64,000 bases of DNA from Calocera cornea HHB12733. Taxonomy: Eukaryota; Basidiomycota; Dacrymycetes; Dacrymycetales; Dacrymycetaceae. This document shows positions 40,517 through 51,243 of the stretch, piece by piece (positions within the stretch are counted from its first letter, which is position 1; each line of letters starts with the position of its first letter). The notes beneath the pieces are model-generated. The model was not told the DNA's origin and ran no database searches. It saw only the letters and a program-made list of their open reading frames with translations. The stretch is taken from positions 528,209 through 592,208 of the forward strand of contig KV423914.1 of assembly GCA_001632435.1 (NCBI GenBank). The letters run 5' to 3'. The translations under genes were made by a program, and so were the position numbers.

Positions 40517-43500
40517 ATGGCCTCGTGGCACAGGCAAGGTGCACTCCCCCCACCACGCATATCCCCCGTCGCCCCCTCCTTCCCGACCACCACACAGCCA
40601 TACACCCTCCGTCCACATCCACATCCACCACCTCCTCCTCCTCGACATCAACGCAGGACCGACAGCTACACGCTCGACGACTATCCGCCGGTTGCAGGGA
40701 CCCGCTTGCCGCCGATATCAGGAAGCCGACGAGAACGAGAAAGACAACGAGAGAGGATGGCCTACGCTCAGCAAGGTTATCCAGGCGCAGGAGGCGTGCC
40801 CTTCCCCGGACAGGGTGGGCCGGGCGGGCCAGGCATGGGCGCCATGGGCGGCATGCCCGGGGCGATGGGCTACCCCCAGCACGGGCAAAGCGGCTACCCG
40901 CAGGGCCCCGGCGGCTACCCGCAAGGCCCACCACTACCGGGACACGGCGGGCCTGGCTTCCCCCCCGGTGCGGGCGGCTACCCGGCCGCGGCGCAGCAGG
41001 CGTACTACGGGCAGCCGCCGCTCGCGTACGGCCAGCAGGTCATGCAGAACGGCGTCAACTACCAGGCACTCATCCCGCGCACTGTCACCTACCGCGATCC
41101 GGCTACGGGAGAGATGAAGAAGGGTATCCAGTATCTCCCGCCGCACCTTGCTGGTGGCGCTGGAGGGGCAGGGATGCCGGGGATGCCGGGCGCTGGGCAG
41201 GGCATGGGCGGGCCCCCGCTCTCCCCGCTCTCCCCGACGTACCCGAACTACCCGACGTACTCCGCCGACCCGCGCATGATGAACGCGCAGATGCCGCCGT
41301 TCCCCGCGTACCCCGTCATGGGCGGCATGAGCAAGAAGGAGCAGGAGCGCGCCGTGAAGGAGTACAACAGGCAGGTCAAGGAGTACGAGCGCGCCAACCG
41401 CAGGATCATGAAGGACTACGAGCGCCGGCCGGGGTACGGCGGTGGGAGGGGAGGGTACGAGAGCGAGAGGGAGAGGGAGAGAGAGAGGGAGGGAGGAGGA
41501 GGGATCCTAGGCGGACTGTTTGGCCGGTCCAGGGAGAGAGAGCGGGAGCGGGAGGCAGAAGGCGGCGGCGGGTTCCTCGGGCGCACGAGGGAGCGCGAGG
41601 AGGAAAGGCGAGCGGAGCGCGCCGCCGAGCGTGCGGGCGGGATCCCCATCGGCGGCGGGCTGGGAGCGAGCGTCGGCACCCGCTCGCGCCGCAGCAGCCT
41701 GATCGGCGGGCCTGGGATGCCCGGCGCGGGCGGGCTCGGCGGGCCCATGGGCCCCGGCGCACCAGGCATGCCTGTCCCCGGCATTGGCGGCGACGCCGTC
41801 GGCGGGCTCACGGGCGCGATGGGCGGCCTGTCCGTCGACCCCATGGCGGACTACACGCGCGCGCGCAGGCTCTCGGGCGACGAGCGGTCCCTCCGCCGGC
41901 CTGGGGAGCGGGCGGAGCTCGACCGCGAGGAGTACGAGATGGACCGCGCGCGCGCGCGCAGCCGGCTTGGAGAACGCGCGACAGCTGACGAGATTGTGGC
42001 GGAAAGGGAGAGGGCGAGGAGCCGCGCTGCCGACCGGGAGGAGGTGGAGCGCGAGCGCGAGTTCCGCTCGGCGTCTAGGCTGGGGAGGAGGCCCAGCATG
42101 GGCGACATGGCTGGGGAACGCGCTGCCGCAGGCGGAGTGCCGATCCCTCCTATGGGCGGCGGGATGGGCGGGGCGATGGGCGGCGGTGTGGGGATGGGAG
42201 GGATGGGTGGAATGGGTGGGCCGGGCATGCCCCCGCCGCCGCCTATGCCCGTCGCGGGCGGGGGCGACCCGTACGGCGCTGTGCACGGGCGAGGCGGGGG
42301 GTCGATCGACGAGCGGTACGGGCCTGGGCCTGGCGCGGGCGGGTACGGGCGCGGGAGGAGGGAGGACGCGTATGAGCGGGAGGAGAGACGGGAGGAGCGC
42401 CGAGAGGAGAGAGAGGGAGGGGCCTACTCCGGGGCTGCGTACGGCGGGTACGGCGCACACGGGTATGGCGGTGCTGGGGGCGCTGGGTACGGGCAGCAGC
42501 CGTACGGCGCACCGGGCGCTGGGTACGGTGCGGCTGGTGCCTATGGTGCGCCGGGCGCGGGCGCGTATGGCGGTGGCCGCGCGGACGCGTATGCACAGGT
42601 GCTGCCGGGGGCGTACGCCGGAGGTCGAGGAGAGCCGTATGGCGCTGGTGGTCGAGGGGAGCCGTACGGCGCTGGTCGAGGAGAAGCCTACGGCGCCGGC
42701 CGTGGAGAAGCATACGGCGCCGCCAGAGGAGAGCCATATGGCGGTGGCCGGGGCGAGCCGTACGGCGCGCCGCCGCCTGGGGCCTACGGCGGCGCCGGCG
42801 CCGGCGCCGGTGGGTACCAGTACTCGAATGGTGTGCCGCCGTCCTTTACCCGGCCGGTGGACAACTCCCTTACGTTCGCGATGTTTCCCAAGTTCCCCGT
42901 CCTGACGGATATTGATGAGCTCCTGATCGCCCTGCCCCCGCGCCCGGGCGTGCTCAAGAGCCATGATATCAAGAGGGAGGACTGGGATCGGTTCGTTACG
43001 GTGCGTGTTTCAGCTGTTTTGGTCTGAGAACGTGGGCTGACGAGACGGCAGGATTTGGCGTATGCGTGGTCGGGGGAGATGGGGCGGCAGTTACGGCGCC
43101 CGAGGCGATCTCAGCTTATTACTGAGATTGTCGAGACTTGGTACGCGCACAAGCTCTCTGACGATCCTAATGCTAATTGGTGAGTAGGAACTTGGAATTC
43201 TTTTCGAGACGCGGTGTAGAGGCGATGTTGTACAAAGGACGCGAGCGGCGCACGGGCGAGCTATCCCGTGGCACGATTTCCGAAGAAGAGGAGGAAGAGG
43301 AAGAGGACTATGACAGCGACTCGTCGGATGACGACACGGACTACTCGGAGCGCGCGTACATGGGCCGTGGCCGGTACTCGTACAACCCCGGCGATGCCTG
43401 GCGGTACGAGGACGGTGCGCGGAATGTGCTCGACCGGTTCCGTGCGAGGAGGGACCAGAGGCAGACGAGGAGGCGCGAGCGCGACCGGCTTGGCCGGACT

Positions 43501-43599
43501 CACGACCGCGCGAGGGCCCGGCCCGACAGGCTCTGGAGCTTGTACTTTAGGTCGATCCCGCCTCGCAGCCCTCATTACCACGGACGTGTCCTCGTCTAA
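40517..43599 (+). CDS. Large Gly/Pro/Tyr-rich low-complexity protein with a conserved C-terminal region; contains an 8-nt intron remnant
   Basis: Exons 40517-43000 and 43052-43179, followed by 43188-43599. The protein of about 1,000 residues has Gly/Pro/Met/Tyr-rich regions (GYPQGPGGYPQGPP, repeats of RGEPYGAGRGE), Arg/Glu stretches (SERERERERE) and a structured C-terminal part starting PVDNSLTFAMFPKFPVLTDI and running through DWDRFVT-DLAYAWSGEMGR, WNLEFFSRRGVEAMLYKGRE and an acidic EEEEEEEEDYDSDSSDDD tract. Reading WNLEFF requires removing GTGAGTAG (43180-43187), which starts with a donor and ends in AG but is far too short to be spliced. As assembled, translation would stop at NANW. The start is the first in-frame ATG after the TATA box; an alternative at 40757 (MAYAQQGYPG) is equally plausible. 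No known function. Confidence 0.7.
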
Positions 43600-44324
43600 A
43601 CCACCACCACACTACAACCACGTTTCTCCCCCACTTTCACATAACCATTCCCACAGCCACGCTTCACTCGATACCACGATATCTTCCCTCTCCCATTGGC
43701 AACGGCTCCCCAGGTTCGGCGACTCGGTTTTTCGGTCTTGCTCATTCAAATTCCAATTTTCTGCTTTCCGTCTTCTATGCTTTTCATTTCCAGGCACGTG
43801 ACCGCTGTTGTTGTTGTATCCGATGATAAGCACAAATGCACAAGATACCGTAGGTCTAGAGAATCAATAAATGAACGTGTCTATGTCCTGTCATTTGTTG
43901 TTGTGCACGTGATCAAACAGGCTGCGAAGGCCGCATCGCCACAAGCTGCAGCACCAAAGGCCGCGCCTTGAGCCCGTCCCGTTATCATCGGTCGGACGGC
44001 GACCATCGGCCACGTCTCTAAAAATCCTGCTATATTACGGCATAGCACAATGGCCCGAAGTCGGCTTGGCCCCGTAAGCGGGGAACGCCTGACTGACGAA
44101 CCTCCACCTCCATTCGCTCCGAGGGTCCGAAAGCTCGGGCCGAGACAGGCACCGGTGTCACAAGTCCTGTGCATGACAGGGTGCCGGGAAGGGTCGACCG
44201 GGAAGCCTAACCCTTCAAGAAAGGTTATATATACGCCCGTGGTGCTGTACGTTATGTTGGGCATAGCTGCAGACTGGCTGCAACCGCTCCTTGGCCTCTC
44301 TCGTCCGTTGCCTGGTCAAACAAT
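43600..44324. other. Intergenic between glycine-rich gene and glycoside-hydrolase-like gene
   Basis: The region holds a TATATATA element at 44226-44233, about 95 bp upstream of the next ATG. No gene is supported. Confidence 0.45.
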
Positions 44325-46370
44325 ATGGCATCCCCTCTACCTGCCGAGCAATGGTGGCGCAAGCCATTCGGGATGTTCCAGACCAACCTACGCGAGATTA
44401 ATGCCGACATGGATGTTGAGAAGGTGCTCAACTTCATCGAGGCGCACGGCGCGCAGGCATGGCTCATCGGCACAGGCGGCATCCTGGCGTACTATCCAAC
44501 CGACCTGCCCTTCCACATGCGCAACCCGCTGCTGGCCAAGCGTGCGAGCGGCGATTTGATTGGCGATGCGATCACGGCCGCGCATGGACGCGGCATCCGT
44601 CTGCTCTGCCGCATGGACTTCTCCAAGGTACAACCGTCTGTCGCAGCTGAGCACCCGGACTGGTGCTTCCGTTCCCCGACGGGCAAGCTCCAGACGCACA
44701 CCGGCGATCTCGTTTCCGTCTGTCCATGCGGGCCGTATTATCAGGAGAAGGTATTCCAGATTCTCGACGAACTCACGAGCCGCTACCCGGTCGATGGATT
44801 CTTCTTCAACTGGATGAGCTTCAACGAGATCGACTACAACAAGGTTTATCACGGCGTCTGCCACTGCCCGACGTGCTTGCACGAGTTCCCGCTCAAGACC
44901 GGTCTCAAGGAGCTCCCCGACGGCCCCAAGTCGCCAACATACGATGTTTGGCTCAAGTTCTCCAAAGCCGTCATCGACGATCTGACCGCCCGCATCCGCG
45001 CGTTCATCGCTGATCGTGCTCCGAACGCAGGGCTCATCCTCGGCACGACGGCCGACATCATGTTCCATGAGGCGAACAACGCACTCGGCCGCGAGCTATG
45101 GCATCACGCGACAAGCGAGTGGGTTTCCGCTTTCCGCTCGTACCGGCCAAACGTGCCGGTGCTCGTCAACAGCGTCACTTTCATCGATATGCCGTACCGC
45201 ATGGCCGGGGAGGAGCCGGACCATTTCGCCCAGTACCTCATTCAGACCATTTCACGTGGCGGAAACCCATCAACATATATCATGGGTGTACCGGGGCAGA
45301 TACCATATCCGTGCTACGACCTCGCTGGACAGGTTACCCGCTTCCACAAGAAGTGGAAGGAGGAGATATACACAGGTATGGACCCATGCGCTCAGACTGG
45401 GCTTGTCCGGCCCGATCGACTTCAGCAGACCGGAGAGCAGTACTCTCAATCGCAGACCGAATTCCAGGGGCTTTACTCCGGATTGCAACAACGGCATATT
45501 CTCTTCGACGTGATCGCCCAGGAGTTCATCCCGGGCATGGAGCAGAATGGCAGCTTGAAGCGGTACAAGACAATCATCCTGCCCGACCTCGGCAAGCTCT
45601 CCGAAAGCGCGGTGTCCGTGCTCGACGAATTCGTAAAGAACGGCGGCAACCTCGTCCTCACAGGCTCGAGTGGAACGGATGGTGCCACCTTCCAACTCAA
45701 ATCCTCTCCGGCTGCCACGCGCAAGAGTGTCATCAACAAGCGCGACCAGATCTGGTCGTCCTACGTGTGCCCCGTCATGGAACCGGGCGGTGATCCTCAG
45801 GTGTATCCTGCGCCTGTCATCCCTCTGTACGGGGCGTATTACTTTTGCGAGTGGAAAGCGGATACCAAATCGTATCTGAAGATGCTGGACCAAGCTCCAT
45901 TCGCACCTCCAGAGAAGGCTTACGGAAACAAGCAGGTCAACGAGCCTGGATATGTGATTGGTACATACGGTAAAGGAGCAGTGGCATACGTACCCTGGAC
46001 CATCGGCCGTGCCTACCACGATCTAGGTTTGACAGTCATTCGGGACATGCTGTGCGACGTCATACGCGACCTAGACGCGACGGACGCGATCTCAGCAAGT
46101 TTGCCGGAGCAAGTTGAGATTACGGTAAACCGCTCCGGGGAGAAGCTCATCATCCATGTTGTCAACATGTCGGGCGCGCGGAAGACAAATTTTGGTCCGC
46201 CAATTCCTATACGCGGGGGAACGATTACCATAGCTGGGGGTAGCGGAAAGCTTACCACCAAGAGCTTGATCAACAACATACATTGCCATGTGGAGTCGAA
46301 GGGCGACAGCGTTGTCATATCTTTGCCGGAGATTGACATGTTTGACGTCATCGTTGTAGGCGGACTGTAA
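44325..46370 (+). CDS. Glycoside-hydrolase-like protein (GHL6-type TIM barrel with beta-galactosidase trimerisation-like region)
   Basis: A single uninterrupted frame of 681 residues, the only long intronless gene in the window. The N-terminal half is a TIM-barrel glycosidase-like domain: MFQTNLREINADMDVEKVLN, GIRLLCRMDFSKVQPSVAAE, HPDWCFRSPTGK and VDGFFFNWMSFNE, then a cysteine cluster CHCPTCLHEF. A middle part, YKTIILPDLGKLSESAVSVL followed by GGNLVLTGSSG, resembles the amidotransferase-like trimerisation domain of GH42-type enzymes. This arrangement is known mainly from bacterial carbohydrate-degradation loci. No signal peptide is visible, so it is probably cytosolic. Substrate and catalytic residues are not certain; acidic residues in VDGFFFNW and in EPDH are candidates. 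Absence of introns suggests acquisition from bacteria (inference). Confidence 0.75.
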   Translation: MASPLPAEQWWRKPFGMFQTNLREINADMDVEKVLNFIEAHGAQAWLIGTGGILAYYPTDLPFHMRNPLLAKRASGDLIGDAITAAHGRGIRLLCRMDFSKVQPSVAAEHPDWCFRSPTGKLQTHTGDLVSVCPCGPYYQEKVFQILDELTSRYPVDGFFFNWMSFNEIDYNKVYHGVCHCPTCLHEFPLKTGLKELPDGPKSPTYDVWLKFSKAVIDDLTARIRAFIADRAPNAGLILGTTADIMFHEANNALGRELWHHATSEWVSAFRSYRPNVPVLVNSVTFIDMPYRMAGEEPDHFAQYLIQTISRGGNPSTYIMGVPGQIPYPCYDLAGQVTRFHKKWKEEIYTGMDPCAQTGLVRPDRLQQTGEQYSQSQTEFQGLYSGLQQRHILFDVIAQEFIPGMEQNGSLKRYKTIILPDLGKLSESAVSVLDEFVKNGGNLVLTGSSGTDGATFQLKSSPAATRKSVINKRDQIWSSYVCPVMEPGGDPQVYPAPVIPLYGAYYFCEWKADTKSYLKMLDQAPFAPPEKAYGNKQVNEPGYVIGTYGKGAVAYVPWTIGRAYHDLGLTVIRDMLCDVIRDLDATDAISASLPEQVEITVNRSGEKLIIHVVNMSGARKTNFGPPIPIRGGTITIAGGSGKLTTKSLINNIHCHVESKGDSVVISLPEIDMFDVIVVGGL

Positions 46371-46557
46371 ACAATAGAGAAGCTAAGCCAGGAGGTCACG
46401 GCGGCAGAGGGCGGCAGAGGGCTGGTCAAGCGCTGGAAATGGCATCGATATTACGCTACTGTATTATGTTATACAACTGCGCAGAAAATAGCTCTCCAAC
46501 CAGCGCCCACTATGCCCATGGGATGGCTTCTGTGTGAATACATTGTTAATGATACAC

Positions 46558-49500
46558 TTAGTGACGTCCTCCCCGTCCTCGTCCCCGACCCCTTTGAGGG
46601 AGCGGAGCAGTTGCCCTCATATTGCCACCGCCACGGGGTGGTGGACCACCGTAGGTGTCGTATCCAGAAGAGCGACCGCCATACGAACTTGCTTCATTTC
46701 GTCCACCGTATCCGCCGTACGAGTTCTGAGGAGCGCCATTATAGCCTCCGTATCCACCACCGTATCCATTGCCGTACGAAGCATTACTCGGCTGTCGGTT
46801 ATTGTACTCAGGTTGTCCACGACCATCATAAGAGCCGCCATAGCCGCCGTAGCCGCCGTAGCCGCCATAACCAGCAGGAGCACTCGGAGGCGGTCCGCCT
46901 TGAGAATATCCGTTATGGCCACCGCCGTAGGCGCCGCGCGCGGGTGGCCCGCCAGTACCTCGCCCACCGCGATTGTCGTCGTAACGGGTGTGACGGCCAC
47001 GTGTCTGCCCGCCACGCATGTCGCGGCCGAATTCATCTCGGCCACCTTCTGAATAGCCTGCAGCGCCGTATGTACCGCCCCCTGAACCTCCGCCGTAACC
47101 ATTTCGACCGCCGCGAAACGCGTTGGGATTGTTGTCTCGTGAATAACCTCCACCACGGCCGCGCCCACGGCCGCCACCAGACCTCACCAGTTCGATATCA
47201 GAATTATCCAAAGTTCGAGGTGGCAGGCGAACTCCTCTCAAGAGAACTGAACGATGAGGGGTGACTTGCTTCGGATAGAAGTATAGAACAGAGAGCGAGT
47301 GATCGTCTTCGATATCAACCAAACCTTGACTCGTCAAAGGCGAGAAGTAGGTCGATCCAGGCACGCAATCAGGATCAGCCATAACCGAGCCAGCGGTACC
47401 AAAGCTTTGTTTGGTATTCAGAGGGGTTGGCTGAAGTACAGGTTAGCATTTGTTACCTCAGCAGGTGGGACAGCTCACCTCATTCGAACGACGCTTGCCA
47501 TACAGAAGCGACAAGGAGTCGAAAAGAGGATGTTGATCCGATATAAACAACACATTGTTGCCCCACTTGTTCCGTCTGACCTCATCTTCCGTGAGGCCAG
47601 GATATTTCTCTGCCATCGCATCTAGCAGCCGGGTCGGATCAATGAAGGGAAGAAGGGCGACGCCCTGCCATGCCATCTTCTTGCCATTCATGTCGATAGC
47701 GAATGTTTCCGGATAGAAATCGATGATAGGAGAAGTCTCTTCTGTCATGAGCTCGTGGAACGTGGACGGTATGTGAACCCGGCTACACAAATTTAGAATG
47801 ATGTACCAAACGAAGCTTTTAAAGCTCACCTTGAAGCAGGAAAAACTCCCATAAGTTGTTCGTACGGCTTGAAGGGCGCCCCAGGCTCAAATTTGATGTC
47901 CATCTTGTCGACGTCTTCAAAGTCCTGTGCGAAGGGTGCAAAATGATAGGGGAAATACCACTGCCAAGACGGTGTCTATCACAGGTATCAGCGGAGTCGG
48001 GACAGATGTAATGATGTCGTACCCCTTGGTAATAGTAATGCAAGACCCAAGCAACACCTTCAATATAGGACTTTGTGACTCTGTTAAAATAACATCAACG
48101 AGGTACTAGTCTGAGTCAAGTGTTCACATACGACTTGATGAACTCCTTGTCGCTGAGCTCCACCCCAAACTTGGAGCGATAGTAGCGCTCTCTGTAACCA
48201 GGCTCCCACAGCCTACATCACAACGATCAGCACAGGTATATCGATTCAGCAATTGCAGACTCACCGAACAAGGTCTTCTTGAAAGACGGTGCCGTCGGCA
48301 TTTTTCTTCAGCTGGTGCGGCGCTGGTTCAGTGGTAGCGTCTTCGTCATCCTCCGGGAGAACCTGAATGTCGGAAGCGTCGTCCGCCTCCATCTCTTCTG
48401 CTTTGCGCTTGATTCCGTGTGAAACATCGGCATCATTATCTCCGTTTACAAAGCTGTCGTCCATCGCATCGTCTGTCGGCGCATCATCGGCAAGCGGCAT
48501 ATTTTCCACGGTGACCTGAGGCTCATCTACAACGGTTGCATCTACAACAGCTTCGCGTGACGCATTGTTATCGTCGAGCTGAGGATCACGGTCGGCAAGC
48601 AAAAGTGGTCGCTGTGCCTGCCCATCCTGCTCAGCCTGCGAACTCTCCAGCGCCGTCTGACCATCAACGGTAGGATTGGTGACAATTTCCATATCCGCGT
48701 TCACGTTCGCTTCGGTAGTTGCAGGGTCCTGGGTGAGGAGATCGGCCTGAACGGCCGCCCCATTCGGTATCATGGGCACAGCGGCATCGCCTTCGGAGTA
48801 GACAGCTTTTGTCTGCGCTTCGGCACGGACGGCAGCGGACTCTTTCTGCTCGACCTCCTCATCCACAGTCATGGCCTCTTGCAATATGATAGGAGCACCC
48901 TCAGCTTCCTGCGCCGTATTGGGAACTCCCTCAGGCGTGACAGGTTTGGGTGGCTGCTTTGGGGCATTTCGACCCAATGGGCGTAAAGTCGCCATTTCAG
49001 CTTTCAGTCGCTCGGCGGCGCTAAGATTGGCCGTCCGAATCAGATGACGATTTTGAACAATGTCGTGGTTGGAGCCGGGTACGGACGGCGCAGAAGCAGG
49101 CTGATTGGGAACAGGCTGAGGAGGGTGAGCAGCCTGGATGGGATGCGCAGGCTGGGGGGGATGAGAGGGCTGCGGAGGGTGCGCAGGCTGGGCCGGATGA
49201 GCTGACGTAGGGCTCAAAGTGCTCGCAGGGACGATATCAAAGTTTGGTCGAGCGGGCAAGGACGGATGAATTGGCGGAGGTCCCGACGTCACTGGTGCTG
49301 CAGTAGAAACAGGAACGTATTCTTGTCCACCATACTGCATACCATCGGCAGTTTGCTGGTTTGCTGCCTGCTCGATACGTCTGCGCTTAGCGTTCTGGTC
49401 CTGGCGCTCTTCGGCTGTTTGAATCAAAGCACGGTCATTCAGGGCTCGCGGTTCAATGTCATTTCAGCTCACTTTCTTTCCGCCTGCGGAAGATGTCATT

Positions 49501-50979
49501 CTCACTTCTCGCCAGACCCTCCAGAATGATTTGGACCCTGTCCAACTTGACTTGACCATTATCGGTCAAGTAACCGCCCATTCGCGGCAATTCCTTTTTC
49601 CAAATGCGCAGCAAGTTATCAATCGCACCTTCCCGGATATCAAGCGAGGGCATGTGAGGCAAGAAGTCATTGCCGACGAAAAAGATGAGGAAGATCCAGT
49701 CATCGATGGCTCGCTCAAGATCGAAGGGGAACGGGGTGTAGGGAATGTTCAGCTCGACCTCGAGGTATTCCCTCAAAACTTCAACATTGAGGAAGATGAA
49801 GGGCTTTTTCTCCGGAGGCGCGGATTTCACATCATTCTCGTCTGCTTTGATTTTCTTAGCGCCAGTACACTGTGCTGCGTAATGGCCCTCCTGGCCGCAT
49901 ATACGACAACCTTTGTTCTTCGCATCGTCAGCAAACACGTCTTCACGCAGCACACGAAAGTGCGGCTCATGAGTGGCGAGCGAGAGCATAATAAGATCGG
50001 CATCCTAGAAATCGCGATTAGCTTGATTCTTGAACGAGAAGCGATGGAGGCGCACCAATCCATAAATTACGTGTTGGGTATTTGGGTTGTGATCCGGATT
50101 TACACGTTGACGTCGAATGAAGTCCATGATCTTGTGCTCTCCTTCTCCGGGAACACTAGCATCTGAGATGATGACCTGCAGATTCTTCCAACCGGGGTCG
50201 GAGTTAATCTTCGACACCGTCCAGTATCTCAGCGAGGTTGCCAGCAGCTCCATGAAAGGCGTGCCAGGCGTAATCGCGTTGGAATCCCACGACTTTTTCT
50301 TCTTGGTCTCTTCGCTGACGGGATGTCCCATGGCTGAATCAACGTTAACGCGGTTCGGCTTTATAACTCACGAAGTCACTCACCTTCAAACAGTCGGACA
50401 GCCTCCTCTCTTTCCTCCTCCTTCTCCTTGGCCTCCTGAGCGGCACGGAAACGCCGGGAGCGTTGCTGATTCATCTTGGCACGCGGTGCCACACCATCGA
50501 TAGCCATAAACAATAGGCGCCTTGGTCGAACCATATTCACAACACGCTCGGTGTACTTGAAGATCTCCACCATCATCTCATCTTCCGTCTCAGGGGCAGG
50601 CTGTTCAGAAGGCTGTGAGAAAGTGTTGGTGAAAAGAGTTCGGTTGGAGCTTACCTTCCCCTCGGGATGCGTGCAGGGATGGACAATGCCATTCATGTCC
50701 AGGTATAAACAGTCGAGCTCTACCCCATTTGGATTGGGTGTCGTGATGTCGACCGGTAACTCCATGTTTTCACCGTCACCATCCGCCAGGGGCAAGGGCT
50801 CCTCCTCAATAACAGAACCGACTGCAGCTCACATGTCAGCAATGACGGGTGACTGTCGGTGCTGCTTTACGTACTGATTTTGGGGTATTTCTTCGACAGC
50901 CATCGAAATAGCGCGGGCACACCCTGTGAGTCGCTGTCAGCTTAACAGTCATAGCTAGTCCGGCAACAACGCATACCAT
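46558..50979 (-). CDS. RAT1: Nuclear 5'-3' exoribonuclease Rat1/Xrn2
   Basis: Twelve exons: 50977-50979, 50875-50923, 50655-50821, 50384-50612, 50056-50333, 49473-50004, 48265-49414, 48132-48212, 48023-48080, 47830-47975, 47479-47782 and 46558-47430; 1,289 residues. The conserved catalytic block starts [17 protein letters not shown] and includes [52 protein letters not shown] and [18 protein letters not shown] knuckle ([14 protein letters not shown]) is typical of Rat1/Xrn2. After a linker of about 380 residues with AHPPQP-type repeats, the second conserved region has [26 protein letters not shown] and [17 protein letters not shown]. The tail is rich in [10 protein letters not shown]. Rat1 terminates Pol II transcription (torpedo model) and matures rRNA and snoRNA. 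Exon 1 contains only the start codon. Confidence 0.93.
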
Positions 50980-51243
50980 ACTGCACCAATAAACGTGAGA
51001 GTACCGTAGCTAGATAACCAGTATGCAAAGCAAGCAAGCAAAATACGAGTTGTGACGATGTCGTTGTAGATGTGCGAGTTGTGCTGCAGGTCGCGACCCA
51101 GCTCTGTTTCGCAAAGACGACCGGTCATTTGCTTCCGTTAATGCTTCTTTCGGAGGCTATTTTCGTCAAGTCGCCAATTTAGAAATCGCGAGCTCGAGTC
51201 AGGGACCACCACGCTCTAGCACCGACCTGTTTGTCCACCAACG

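Noticed and set aside
40800..42964. Very long open frames on the opposite strand and in other frames of the glycine-rich gene
   Set aside because: These are shadows of a GC-rich repetitive coding sequence. They contain Arg/Pro/Ser-rich nonsense and no conserved motif.
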